Source: Diphasiastrum complanatum (lineage: Eukaryota > Streptophyta > Lycopodiopsida > Lycopodiales > Lycopodiaceae). From it: a stretch of DNA of 64,000 nt. The position numbers and the translations under genes are program-made. Each line of letters opens with the position of its first letter. The first letter of the stretch is position 1. The DNA is taken from assembly GCA_029204225.1 (NCBI GenBank), contig CM055105.1:10978806-11042805 (forward strand). Direction: 5' to 3'. The notes beneath the pieces are model-generated. The model searched no databases. It saw only the letters and a program-made list of their open reading frames with translations, and was not told where the DNA came from. Shown here piece by piece: positions 1 through 10,102 of this stretch.

Positions 1-370
1 AAGGATCTGAACAAATCAGCCTCTTAAGATCTGATCTTAGACTCTAAAAAGAAATGCTTCAATGATCCAAAACACTATTTGGTCATAGGCATTAGTTAGA
101 ATGAATCTAGATCAATACTATGCTTCAAAAAGCACCAAAAATGAACTAGTATTGTGATTTTGGGATCCACAAACACAAAGTAGCTTGAATTGAAAGTTGA
201 TGTACGGTTTCACACGTGTGAAAAGTACATACACAGCCTCCAAGTCGTTTTTATCCAAATGATTACAAGCTATCACTCTAGAAGAACTCGCCCTCACTAG
301 TATTGGCCAAAAAACAAATTTTGTCAATGATCTTTACAAGATTTATGATTCAATGATCACTCTCTTACTT
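1..370 (-). mobile_element. Copia element A, 5' leader (runs off left edge)
   Basis: Read on the minus strand, this follows the primer binding site and LTR of a Ty1/copia element and continues off the window. It holds no convincing coding sequence. A short stretch around 180-330 resembles the leader of the plus-strand element at about 8800-8900, including a CACGTG palindrome at 213-218, so it is best read as untranslated leader of the same LTR family. The rest of the element lies outside the window. Confidence 0.7.
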
Positions 371-383
371 AGCTCTGATACCA
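371..383 (-). other. Primer binding site of copia element A
   Basis: Minus-strand TGGTATCAGAGCT directly follows the LTR end. TGGTATCAGAGC is the usual plant retrotransposon site complementary to the 3' end of initiator methionine tRNA. It sets the orientation of element A and the inner LTR edge. Confidence 0.85.
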
Positions 384-1246
384 TGATAAATTTTACAGTT
401 TTTCGGACAATAATGATTGTACTTTACAATCATAGAGAGTTATTGGTTGCTTAATCAATGAATCTATCAAGTTCTACACATTAGATCTTGATCTAGATTC
501 GCTACACTTGGATTTAAGCAAGAGCAATGGATCAACACATCATTTTTTTAGTGAGAGCGGCTTCACACGTGTGGAGTACTATCCACTGTACGGCCTGCAC
601 CTGAAACAACAAGTACAATGATACTAGATAGCAATCATGCATAAAAATCAGAAGACAAATGACTAGAAATCTCACAAAAGTGTAGAGTGCAAAAGTCTCA
701 TCAATTTTCTTAGCAAAATGATGATCCTTTTATGGATCAAGTACATCCATGAGTCTGGTACAGTCCAGCAGGCCTTCACACGTGTGAAGAGTGCCACATC
801 ACTCAGATCTATCCATTTTATCCATCCTTGATCTTTATCCAATAGTTGACCTTCTAGAATATGACTAAAATCCAAAAAGCTAGTCTCCTAGAATACAGGA
901 ATATTTCCTACAAAATAGGATCTAAGGAAAATGGTCAACTCTTATCTTCTAGTACTCTATACACACGTGTGAACATCCACTTGCCATGTGGGAGCATTTA
1001 CTCATGCACATGTAAGGAAAAGCTAATTTGTAGGTGACCAGTCAACTTGACTAAAAACTAGTCATTTCATGTTCACACTAACTAGAATGATACAAAATCA
1101 ATTTGGATATATACAAACATGAAAAGTACATCCTTTCACACGTGGGAACAGGCTCCACACGTGTGAAATGATATCATCAACATATTCTAATGTTTGATCA
1201 ATATTTACATGAACCAATGTCAAGTGAGAAGTGACAATTTTCAACA
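384..1246 (-). repeat. 5' LTR of copia element A
   Basis: On the minus strand this 863-bp repeat starts TGTTGAAAATTGTCAC and ends TTTATCA next to the primer site. It aligns along its length with the 852-bp LTR at 13235-14086, sharing the first bases, several CACGTG/CACATGTG palindromes at matching offsets and the terminal stretch about Ile-like 'caatcattat' runs. It sits inside the reverse-transcriptase frame of a Ty3/gypsy element, which is broken at exactly 1247, so A inserted later. The matching target-site copy would lie left of the window. Confidence 0.8.
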
Positions 1247-2399
1247 TAATGACCGTGACGAGTCCTAAAAGCTGTTTTCGAGATATCTTCCGATTTTATA
1301 CGGACTTGATGATATCCCGATCTGAGGTCTATTTTGCTGAAAAGCTTAGTCCTGTCGAGTTGGTCAAACAACTCGTCTGCCCGAGGCATAGGGTATTTAT
1401 TCTTAATTGTGACTTTATTGAGAGCTCTGTAATCTACGCAAAGACGCATAGACCCCTCTTTCTTTTTCACCAATAAGACTGGTGAGGCCCATGGTGAACT
1501 ACTGGTCTGAATTTGGCCTTTCCCAAGATAGTCTGTTAGCTACCTAGTTATTTCTTCATCCTCTGTTCGGCTAATCCGATATGGAGGTTTAGAAACAGGT
1601 GTTGTACTTGGTACTAGGTTTATTACATGATCTACCTCTCTGCTAGGTGGTAAACAATGTAGCAAATCTTCAGGAAAAGCATCTTTAAATTTAGACAATA
1701 AAGTTTCTAATTTACTGATTTTTTGATGAATAGAACTGGAAATAGAAACTTCAAGAATAAACTGAAAGTCACATAAAAATACCTGATGGTCTTCGTCTCC
1801 GATTAATTGACAGAGCTCTGAACTGCAAACCATAGGACTGTTGGGAACATCATGTTCCCCATGCAATTGGATCTCCCGACCTTTATGCTGAAAGCTGAGG
1901 GTGTTCTCCTGATAGTTTCTGTGGAGGGAAGGTCCTAAACTGTAGAGCCAATCTCTTCCGAGAACAATGTCTGTTCGATCCAGGTGCATTATCTGAAAGT
2001 TTATTTCATCTTGGTACCCCTGAATACCAAGATTTAACTTACTTACCATAGTTTCTCATATTTTTTTATCTTCACCCTTAGCTAATGAAACTATGTACCT
2101 ATGCTGACTAGGTACTTCTGGTAGTTTAAGCTTTTTAACCAGGGTGTAGTTGATGAAATTATGGGTTGCCCCATCATCAACCATGACTCTTACTGACTGG
2201 TTACCAACTGTCCCATGCATACGTACTAGGTCATGTGGCCCAAAGCTGAAGGGTCTCGCTAGCATTGCAGAGGTCAGCTGGCAACAGTGTTCATGATCTT
2301 CATGATACACTTTGATCTCAGAAGCTGCCGAGTCACTGAAGAAACATACAGTCTGAAGAAGATGAACTTGTTTTTTATCTTTCTTATCTTTTTTAGTGA
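1247..2399 (-). pseudogene. Ty3/gypsy protease and reverse transcriptase, truncated
   Basis: The minus strand encodes in order an aspartic protease with VDDGATHNFI (about 2195-2160; most relatives have DSGA, so the residue after the catalytic Asp is changed), the protease C-terminal motif VLGRDWL near 1945-1965, the pre-RT segment with a KPPYRIS motif, and the RT finger/palm with CVDYRALN and [14 protein letters not shown]. The frame shifts between about 2060 and 2040 and there is a stop near 1540. Coding homology ends at FRTRHGHY, where element A is inserted, so the YxDD box, RNase H and integrase are absent from the window. The product would be the Pol part of a Metaviridae-type element and is not functional. 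Confidence 0.85.
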
Positions 2400-3479
2400 A
2401 AGGCCCCTTGGAACACTGTCTGACTATGTGTCCCTTGCCCATACACACAAAGCACAAACGTTCTTGTTTGGCTTTCTCAAAATCATCTAGTTTTAAGGGC
2501 TGTATGATTGAAGGGCATTTCTAAGGAGCTTCACTTTTAAATTTATCTTCTTTCTTTCTTTTTAATTTTTTTTTTTTAAATTGAAAGTTTTTCTGAGAAG
2601 GCTGCTTAGAAAGTGGCTATTGTCTCGCCTTCTTCCTACCCACTGAATCATCATAGATTTGAGCATATCTGAGAGCTTGCTCAAGGGTAGTAGGCGAGTT
2701 TCTCTGGACCTCTACTTTATATTCATCTTTGAGGCCACGGACAAATCCCCTGATAGTCATCCATATTTTTAATCTTTAAAATTGCTTCTCGATACTGCGA
2801 GATATATTGGATGAGGGATTTATCCAATACTGCTCTTTCCTAGGCTTCCGAGGCTCTATCAAATTCATTCTCTTGTAGAAATTCTCTTAGGAAAGCTTCT
2901 TCAAAAGCTTTCCATGACTGGGGAGTCTGCCCAGTCTCCTGGAGATTTAACCACCACTTATAGGCCATAGGCCCTAAGGAAAGACTGGCTTCAATAGCTT
3001 GCAAATGGTCAGGGGTCTGTTTAAGAGCATGAATGTTCTTTCATTTGCTAAGGAAGGTTTGTAGAATATCTGCATTTCTATCCTTCTCTTCTCCATTAAA
3101 AGTAGGAGGTTTTAAGTCTTTAAAGACACTGGGGTGAGACCGTAAAGTCTCACCCGAAACTGATGGAAGTGGAGAAGGGGATAACTGAGAAATGGAGGGA
3201 AGGCTTCCTTTCGCGGAACTCAAAATCAAGTTTTTGAGTTCAGCGAACGAGTTGTCCACACTGGACCTGAAATTGGCTAATGCCAACTTCAGTTCATCCA
3301 CTTCTGTTACCAATTGGAGAAACTGCTCCTTGGTAACCAGTTTTGTCGAGTTCTTCGGCGAACTGTTCCTGTTCTTCCACTTCCATGGGTTCCTTCCCTT
3401 TTCTATAAGCCAAGGCTTCTGTTTCAAGTTCATCGAAGCCTCTCTCCTGGGGTTGATCAGGTCCCTGAGGAGTGGTCAT
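2400..3479 (-). pseudogene. Ty3/gypsy Gag, decayed
   Basis: Minus-strand Gag. The likely start is the ATG at 3479, giving a hydrophilic acidic N-terminus (MTTPQGPDQPQE). The frame shifts near 3335 into a coiled-coil-like stretch rich in Leu and Glu. A retrotrans_gag-type helical region follows, with YKWWLNLQE near 2960. The C-terminus has a CCHC zinc knuckle, CFVCMGKGHIVRQC, at about 2454-2413, and a basic Lys-rich tail. Several stops between 2460 and 3040 break it. In intact relatives Gag packages genomic RNA into cytoplasmic virus-like particles. Confidence 0.8.
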
Positions 3480-4337
3480 CTTCGGAACTGAAAGAGAGCT
3501 ACCTTAATTTACAACTGTACAAGGGAAAGGAAAGATGACTTAGCTGTTTCTGAGGACTGTACTTCCAAAGAAAGAATGAAGAGGAACCCTTTCAGCTCTT
3601 TTCCCCTAGATTTCAGACCTGTTGTCCCGGAAAATGCCAGTTTGAAGCTTCAAAATGGTGCCAAATTTTTCGGTTCTTTGAGGATAGTAGCTCACTGGTC
3701 TGATTACAGTCCAACTGACTCGTTTGCTTCTGATTTGAGACCCAAGAAGTATTTCAATTTTTGATTTTGGTGTCTCTCTACTCTCGCTGGCTGGACAGCC
3801 ACCTGTCTGGCCCAATTTTCTCAAATTCAAGGCCCAAAACTTGTTGAAACTCTGATTTGACTTCAAGTAGTAGGTCGCTGGTCTGTAGCAATCTAGTTTG
3901 ATGTTCAAACTACTGAAAAATCCTCAAAAACAGTGATGAAAAACTAATTTTTCATCTCCTTGTCAGCGTTGGCCCTACTAAGAAAAAGTGTATGAAAACC
4001 CTTCAAATTTTCTTAGATTTCTCTGAAATTTCAGAGGTAGATTTCTGATCCCTCAGCGATGGATCAGCACCACCCTTTCTCCTCAAAAATCCGCTCTGAT
4101 TCCCTGAATTTGATGGCAAAAATCAGAGATGAAGACTAAATTTACAGCGTTGGACCTGATCTAGAAATTTTAACTAATTTCTCTTTGACCAGCAAGTAAA
4201 TCCCCCAAGATTTCCTCAGTAGGAGACTGTTCCTACAGCGAGTCTCCTCCTCTATTTCTTTTTGAGAACTTGAAAAAGTTCTGAGCAATCTAGCTACTTT
4301 CTCCACTACTGAAAACTGAGTTCCCTAGAATGGAGAT
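3480..4337 (-). mobile_element. Ty3/gypsy 5' untranslated leader
   Basis: About 860 bases lie between the primer binding site and the Gag ATG, with many stops in all frames and no domain that I recognise. Position and strand make it the leader of the gypsy element. Confidence 0.6.
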
Positions 4338-4350
4338 GGCTCTGATACCA
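4338..4350 (-). other. Primer binding site of the gypsy element
   Basis: Minus-strand TGGTATCAGAGCC lies one base inside the LTR end. It is complementary to the 3' end of plant initiator Met tRNA, the same primer used by the copia elements in the window. Confidence 0.8.
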
Positions 4351-4351
4351 G

Positions 4352-5028
4352 TGTAATAAATCCTAACACCACAGTAGGGCAAATACTAACTGATCCACCC
4401 AACCTTGCCTACTCCCTAATATAGATTAAGCCCCTCCTCATCCAGTGTGAGGACTGGTAGCATGCTACTGCCAAGTGTTGGCCACATGGCACTGACGTGG
4501 CCGACTGCACTTCGGGACCCAATTGGGGGCCCTATCCTGCTGACAGGGTCCCTAGGCTGTGTTAGGCCCGCCATGACTATGGACCGTGTTGGGGCACACT
4601 ACTCACACTATCTTGCCCTGTTGGTCATGTACGTTGGACATGACCATGACTGTGGTATCCGACCTATCTGTGTTCTCTAGGGTTCGGCACTGGTTACGAG
4701 CTCGTAACAAGATGATGGAAACTCAACCTCACACGCAGCCTCTCCAACACACTCCTTACCCTTACACACCATCGACGAGGGTGATGGAGTAGCTACATCA
4801 TCGGCAACAGCAGACATGAGCACAACCCATGTCGTGGCACCAGACAAAGTCACCACCCCACCTCTGTTGATTACCATGCCAATGCCACCAACTTCACCAT
4901 CCACACTTTCTTTCAGAGGGGGGGGGGAGTGGGGAGTTCCATTTCCCAAGACATGGAAGCGGCCCAGCGGTCGCAAGCCCATGTAAGGTCGAAGATCTCA
5001 CGTAGTATAGCCCTCCCGCCTGTCAACA
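4352..5028 (-). repeat. Ty3/gypsy 5' LTR (outer boundary approximate)
   Basis: Minus-strand sequence that ends TTTATTACA one base before the primer site. A TATATTA box lies near 4413. The outer end is uncertain: a TGTTGACAGG start at 5028 fits the TG...CA rule, but the partner LTR is not in the window to confirm it. A G-run of about 11 bases lies near 4917-4928. Confidence 0.5.
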
Positions 5029-5040
5029 AGGGTTAGATCA

Positions 5041-5240
5041 CTGTATAGGTACCTAACTATGCATAGATGCTACTTTTAGTTAGTTTCCTACTTCCTCCCT
5101 TAACGCTACTCACCACTAACACTATTCTCCTTTAACTCTACTCCTCTACACTAACATTCATCATGATTTGGGTGAAGGGAAGGGATAGAAAAAAAGAGAT
5201 TGAGAAGAGAAGAGAGAAAGAGAGAGAGATAGAGAGTGCG
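5041..5240. repeat. Dispersed repeat R1, copy 1
   Basis: The stretch from 'taggtacctaactatg' through a C/T-rich middle into a purine-rich AGAGAGA tail is matched in the same orientation at about 52773-52990. Neither copy encodes protein. One copy adjoins a gypsy LTR and the other adjoins copia fragments, so R1 may be an LTR remnant or a small non-autonomous element. Confidence 0.6.
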
Positions 5241-5799
5241 GGTGGAGGTTAGCTCAAATGCACATTTTACTTGCTAAAGGAGAAACATAAACTATTGAAA
5301 CCAAAAAGCATGAACTTGAAAGCAATTGAAAACAACAAGAGCAATAACAAGCATTGAATTGCAAATGAGGATGCTTCTCTTCCAAAATTGGTAGAGTTTC
5401 CTCCTTCTCATTAAGCATGAAAATAGTGTCAAATGGTGTCTTTTTATAAAATGGGAAAGGCCCTTGCCCCTCAATCCTATTGGCTAATATTCACAATGAT
5501 CCTATCCATTCATCTTGGGCCCAACTTGATCCAAGGGTCCACAAAAAGTACATTAGAAATCACAAGATTCATGTGAGTCCCAATTTGGACCCAACTCTAA
5601 AAAGTAATCTCTAAGTTTAAAAATGACATTGGGCCTCTAGTTTTATTCTAGTTCCAAGGCCCGAGTCATATTTATTTTATTTACAACTTTATTTGCTTGC
5701 TCATTGGGCCATGGGCTTATACATGCAGGATGCCATGCCCTCGCAACACATTTTATTGGATGATTTTATTTATTTACACTTTTTTGGGAATACCCCCAA
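5240..5799 (-). repeat. LTR-like 3' segment of uncharacterised repeat X, copy 1
   Basis: On the minus strand this begins TATTGGGGGTATTCCC just after the X coding stop. It matches, on the opposite strand, the sequence starting TGTTGGGGGTATTC at 43352. The shared features include the sentence-like run of 'gggcccaa/ttgggtcc' words, a TATAAAAA box at 5441-5448 (43708-43715 in the other copy) and a shared ATTTTCATGC. Similarity fades downstream of the TATA box. I read it as the U3 and start of R of an LTR; only a complete element would prove that. Confidence 0.55.
5441..5448 (-). promoter_or_regulatory. TATA box in the X LTR-like segment
   Basis: Minus-strand TATAAAAA inside a CCATTTTATAAAAAG context that is conserved in the second copy. 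Conservation in both copies while the flanks drift suggests a promoter element. Confidence 0.5.
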
Positions 5800-5847
5800 T
5801 AAGACCCAAGGCCTGAAGTAGTGCCGGTCCCTCGGCACTCTGCCAGT

Positions 5848-8450
5848 TTAGTAGAGCGTTTTCTTCGCGCGCCTTTGCTGGATGAGGTAGGTGGTGACAT
5901 CCTCCATAAAGTTGAGGTGGTCCAATTATTTTAAGTCCTTTGGCGTGTGAAGAGACTTGTGGACCCCCCACAGCCAATCTTGGTCGACCCATGTTTGGAA
6001 TTGGCGTGTCCATGGATCACCCGAAAGCGCAGCTCGATAATATACACGAGCTCTTGGCAGCTGATCTTCGACTTTTCTGAAGGTAGCGCCTTATTAACAT
6101 CAAAGAATATGGATGGGAGAAAGTTGTCCCATTTAGTTTCGATCCCCATCAGATGTTCTAAATCCCAGGCGTAAGTGGCTGTCGCGCGGACTGTGGGATC
6201 AGGGCAATTGATGTATTGGTTGGCGAATGCGGTGAGAGCCCTTCTGGCATCTACATCCGTAGCCCACCCATATTCTGATTGTACGACCAATCAATTGAAA
6301 TTCTGAAGTGTGATCTTGTCCAGAGGGGTGCCGTATTCCGCCCATTTGGATCTTTGTGGACATGGCAGGGAGTGCGCGTTCACCCGTAATTGTTGTGGAC
6401 TTGTCACGTAGGCCCTGATGGCCGCAGGGTCTCTTTCAAATAACTGCTTATGCCACTCTGGTTGTGGTTGGAGGGCGCGCAATGCTTGCAGTTCATTTCC
6501 CTTTATGATCTGAGCTGAGAACAATATTTGTCAGCCGCCTCTTGATGACTCGTGGAGATAGTTTGATAAAAATTCATTGATTTTCTCCTCCACGGACTTC
6601 GGTCTTTGGAAGGCCAGGCTGACAGATATCGTATGCAAACCTCTGGATGATGTTGCTTGGCTTTGGCTGGTGGTTGTGCCTTGGCCCTGGTCTCGCATCT
6701 CAACAGTTGCATCCGTCTGTCCTTGGTCTTGGCCTTTGGACCCTTTATCTGGTTGAGATCCCCCTGCTGCCTGCTGGCTCTGATCTTGGTTGGTACTAGC
6801 TTGTGCAGCGTCAAAATTAGGTGGCGGTGGAATTACCACGAGGGTGGGCTGGGCCTTTGTGTCCATGAGTTTTTGGCACGCCTTGAGGGCTTGCCTAGCC
6901 TGGGCGAGCTCATGTGTTGCGCTTGCCTGATACTTGTTGAACTCTGCCTGGTAGCTGTTTAAGGTTTGGCTATAAACCTGCACCTGACGTTGTAGAAGAT
7001 TCATCTCTGATTGAGAAAGCGGCCTTGAGTCCGGTGCAAATTGAGCTAACCAGACGAGCTTTTCGTCTTGTAGGGCTTTGACCTTTGTCCCCAGGCGCGT
7101 ATTCTCTGCTTCCAAAAGGGTAAGTTGCGCCTGGATGGGGGCAAGCCATTGGGATGCTTCAGCTTGAAGCTCTCGCACCTTCATGGAGGCCTCAATCAGC
7201 GAGTTGGAGAGGCTTTGGATATATTTTTTGAGGCCTCCTCCTTCTGTTGTAGCTTGGCAATCTCCTGGTGCCCTGCTTGTTCGTGTTGCTGAACCAAAAT
7301 CAATCTTGCTGCAGCTTGGTGAGGTCTGCTCGCAACTGTGTATTACTTGTCGCCACGTGTAGTACCCTGCTTTCCAGAATAGCTTTGGCCGCTACCGCAT
7401 CCAGGAGGTATTTCCCTAGAGTTTGGTACGCCATTGTTAGATCTGTAGGAGCAGCCGGTACACTAGCACTGGCAGGGGCTTGTGTTGTATCGGCCCCGAC
7501 GACTTGTGGAATCTCGTCGTCATTATCTTCGATCAGGTTCTCATTGGACCTGATGCCATCTGGGGCAGTAGAATTAGTCCGATCTGGCGATGGTACAAAT
7601 ATTGTTTGGACAAATGCATCATCAGGCAACGGTTGGTTGCCCTCGGCAACCTTTGTTGGTGAAGTAGGTGGGGTTTGAGAAATAACTGTGGAAACAGGGG
7701 TGAGGACGGTTTGTCCAAACGAGAGGATGGGAGGAACCGAGGGAAACTGGAGGGTGGTGTGGAGTATGGAAGAAGGTGAGGATGGAGCAGAAAGTGTCTG
7801 GTGTGGGGGTGAGAAATTGATAACTTGCATCCATGCCAGAGTGTCGGGGGACAATTGTGAATCAGAAGGATTGAATGGAATGGAAGCAACGGCGGCAGCA
7901 AGAGTGATGGAAGATGCGATGGTGATGGATGGAGTAGTGGACACTGGAAGAGAAGTAGGAGTGATATCAACAGAAGAAATGGGGATGGAGACAGAAACAT
8001 ATGTGGATGGAACCGGAAGAAAGGTAGCGATAACAGAAATTGGAGTGGGGGGTTGCACGGAAGAAGAAGTGGCGGTTGTTGATGGGGTGGTTAGTGCGGT
8101 AGTGGAGGTGTGTCTTCAGATAGCAAGTGGAGATGTGGATGTAGAGGCAGCGCCACGCATTCGTTTGCTGGCCATTGTGTTAATAACTGCAGGTTGGGAG
8201 GAGGTGGATGCTTGAGATGGCGGATAAACGTTAGTGTGTGGCACAAGGGTAGACAAAAGGGATGAGTGTTGGAAACCGCACACTTTCACCTCGAGAAATG
8301 TGCAGTCAAAGTTACACAACAGGGGGCCTGCTGCGATTCATTCACGGTTGTTAGGTTTGATGGAGTTGGTTAGTTCTCGAATAAGGAAGCTATGCCAGTC
8401 GTATGGCACAACGGAGGGGTTAGGGAATTTCAGAAAAAATTCCACTATTT
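5848..8450 (-). pseudogene. Uncharacterised ORF of repeat X, decayed
   Basis: I do not recognise this protein. Read on the minus strand with a few shifts, it spans about 860 residues. The N-terminal part has a Trp/Phe-rich segment (PYDWHSFLIRELTNSI near 8380), then an Ala/Met basic patch (MASKRMRG at 8175) and about 200 residues rich in Pro, Ser and Thr (8058-7560). A coiled coil rich in Gln, Leu and Glu runs 7400-6880, followed by a Gln/Gly/Thr linker (6830-6650). The C-terminal globular part holds WAEYGTPLDKI, EYGWATDVDARRALTAF and, at the end, WVDQDW, VHKSLHTPKDL and RRAKKTLY before a TAA at 5848. In-frame stops occur near 6531 and 6291 (the latter a probable Trp to TGA) and near 5930. The last ~60 codons recur at 43126-43305, showing selection on coding in the family. 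No RT, integrase or transposase motif is visible. Confidence 0.6.
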
Positions 8451-8572
8451 GACTCAGCAGGGTAGACTAGATTCTGTCCTTGCGAAATGTTGAAATAACC
8501 AGAAAGTTATTCAATAGATGCACAGCCGCCTAAATGACGGGTTCCGTGATAGCTTCTATCAGATAACCATTG
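8451..8572. other. Degenerate upstream end of repeat X
   Basis: Minus-strand sequence continues the X frame weakly with stops and shifts. Homology to anything recognisable ends at the junction with the truncated LTR at 8573. Confidence 0.3.
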
Positions 8573-8679
8573 TCAAGATCTAACATCTAGATTTTGATAG
8601 ATCTTTGGATTAAGCAATCAATAACTCTTAATGATTAATAGTACAATCAATATTTGTCTTTTTTCTTTGAAAATTGACA
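8573..8679 (+). repeat. Truncated 5' LTR of copia element B'
   Basis: The 107 bases starting caagatctaacatctaga match the last ~107 bases of the 3' LTR ending at 14086. The first ~745 bases of this LTR are missing, and repeat X sequence abuts the break. The element therefore lost its own promoter-bearing U3. Confidence 0.85.
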
Positions 8680-8692
8680 TGGTATCAGAGCC
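8680..8692 (+). other. Primer binding site of copia element B'
   Basis: TGGTATCAGAGCC immediately after the LTR end ATTGACA; complementary to initiator Met tRNA. Confidence 0.9.
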
Positions 8693-9273
8693 AAGTCTAA
8701 GAGTGATCTAAATGATTAATAGTACTTGAGAAATCATTGACAATTTGTTATTTTTGAGTTCTAATTGAGAGGGCGAGTTCAAAGAGAGAAGTAACATCAT
8801 TGTTTTTGGTCAAGATCGATTTGTGGGTTGCTGAAGTACTGGCCACGCGTGTGAAACCATACAACAACCTTCAAATTAACTTGCATAAGTGTTTTTTATC
8901 CAAAAAAGTGCATACTAGTCCAAAATTCAAGGTTTTTAGTGCATTGTCTAGATCTAGGTTCAATCTATTGAATGCTGATTATCAGATAGTGATTCGAGTC
9001 ATTGAAGTAATTCATTTTGAAGCATTATATCAGATCTTTAAGGCTGATTTGTTCATATCTTAAGTGTGTGTGGAATATCAAACCAATTTGAGCTAAAATC
9101 AATTTCTTTGTGGAGTGAATTGCTAGAATATTTGTAGTTGATCTATTATACCATCATCCAAATTGAACTAGGACTGATTGGGCCGAGATTAGAAGCTTCT
9201 TGAAAGCTAGAAATCTATCTTAGATCACACCTTATCAAGAGAACTTTGAGTGTCTCATAGGCTTTCATTCAAA
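8693..9273 (+). mobile_element. Copia element B' leader
   Basis: Untranslated region between primer site and gag. A short part near 8830-8900 resembles the leader of element A, including a near-palindromic CACGCGTGTG. No coding domain is visible. Confidence 0.6.
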
Positions 9274-10102
9274 ATGACATCCATGGGTGGATATATGTTA
9301 GAATCTAGTGAGAAACTAACTTCCACAAACTATTCCATTTGGAAAGTAAGAATGGAATCACTACTATGGTTCATGATCTCTTTGATATTGTCTTAGGAGT
9401 TGAGGAAAAGCCTCAAGCTCCACAAGAACAACTAAAATACAAGAAGAGGGTTAGATTAGCCCTACATTGCTTGAAGTTAAATGTAAGCAATGACCTCTTG
9501 AAGGAGGTGGCTTCTTGTACCACATCAAAAAAGAGGCTTGGACTTCACTAAAGAGCATTTATGAATCCAATAACACTTCAAGAGTGCTTATGCTAAGAAA
9601 CTTGATCTTGCAAAGCATGAGGGGAAGTGGAGAAAATGGACAAGAGTATGTCCTAAGGATAAAATCCTTGAACAAAGAATTGGGATCTATAGGAGATAAG
9701 ATCCAAGATAATGAGCTAGTACAAGTAATCTTGAATGGATTAGGAGATGAGTTCCCTAATCTAGTTCAATATTTTGCTATTCAAGACCAACTTCCATTAA
9801 TTAAAAAATTGCATAATGTTCTTGTGGCTGAGGAGAGTAGGATTCTACACCTCAAAACAAGAATGGGGTCCTTATCACTACATAATGGTGATGAGAAAGC
9901 AAACTTCACATCTAAAGGCAAGAAGAAGTCTCATCCTTTCAAGAAAATCCAAGGCAAGGAGGTCGAGGCAAAGGATGGATCATCTACCTCCAAAGGGAAG
10001 CAAAAGAACAAAGCAAAGTTGAAGTGTTTCTTTTGTGGGAAGAAAGGACACTTTTCTTCTGAATGCTATAAGAAGAATAATGCACCAGGGAATGAAGATT
10101 AA
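9274..10102 (+). pseudogene. Copia B' Gag
   Basis: The ATG at 9274 is followed by a typical plant copia Gag N-terminus, with TNYSIWKVRMESLL. A shift near 9363 moves the frame to DIVLGVEEKP, and another near 9530 moves it to the UBN2-type helical region (SLKSIYESNNTSR, LVQVILNGLGDEF). A basic linker leads to one CCHC zinc knuckle, CFFCGKKGHFSSEC, at about 10027-10068, which binds genomic RNA in relatives. It ends with a TAA at 10100. The two shifts make it inactive. Confidence 0.85.

Noticed and set aside
118-327. Short minus-strand frame resembling one at 8800-9063 (shared TRVKPY)
   Set aside because: Similarity comes from the shared leader sequence around a CACGTG palindrome in two related elements on opposite strands; no start context or domain supports a protein.
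7688-8215. Plus-strand open frame of 175 codons
   Set aside because: It is the complement of the Pro/Ser/Thr-rich part of the X ORF, giving a biased Val/Glu/Gly composition; the minus strand is the one conserved in the second copy at its C-terminus.
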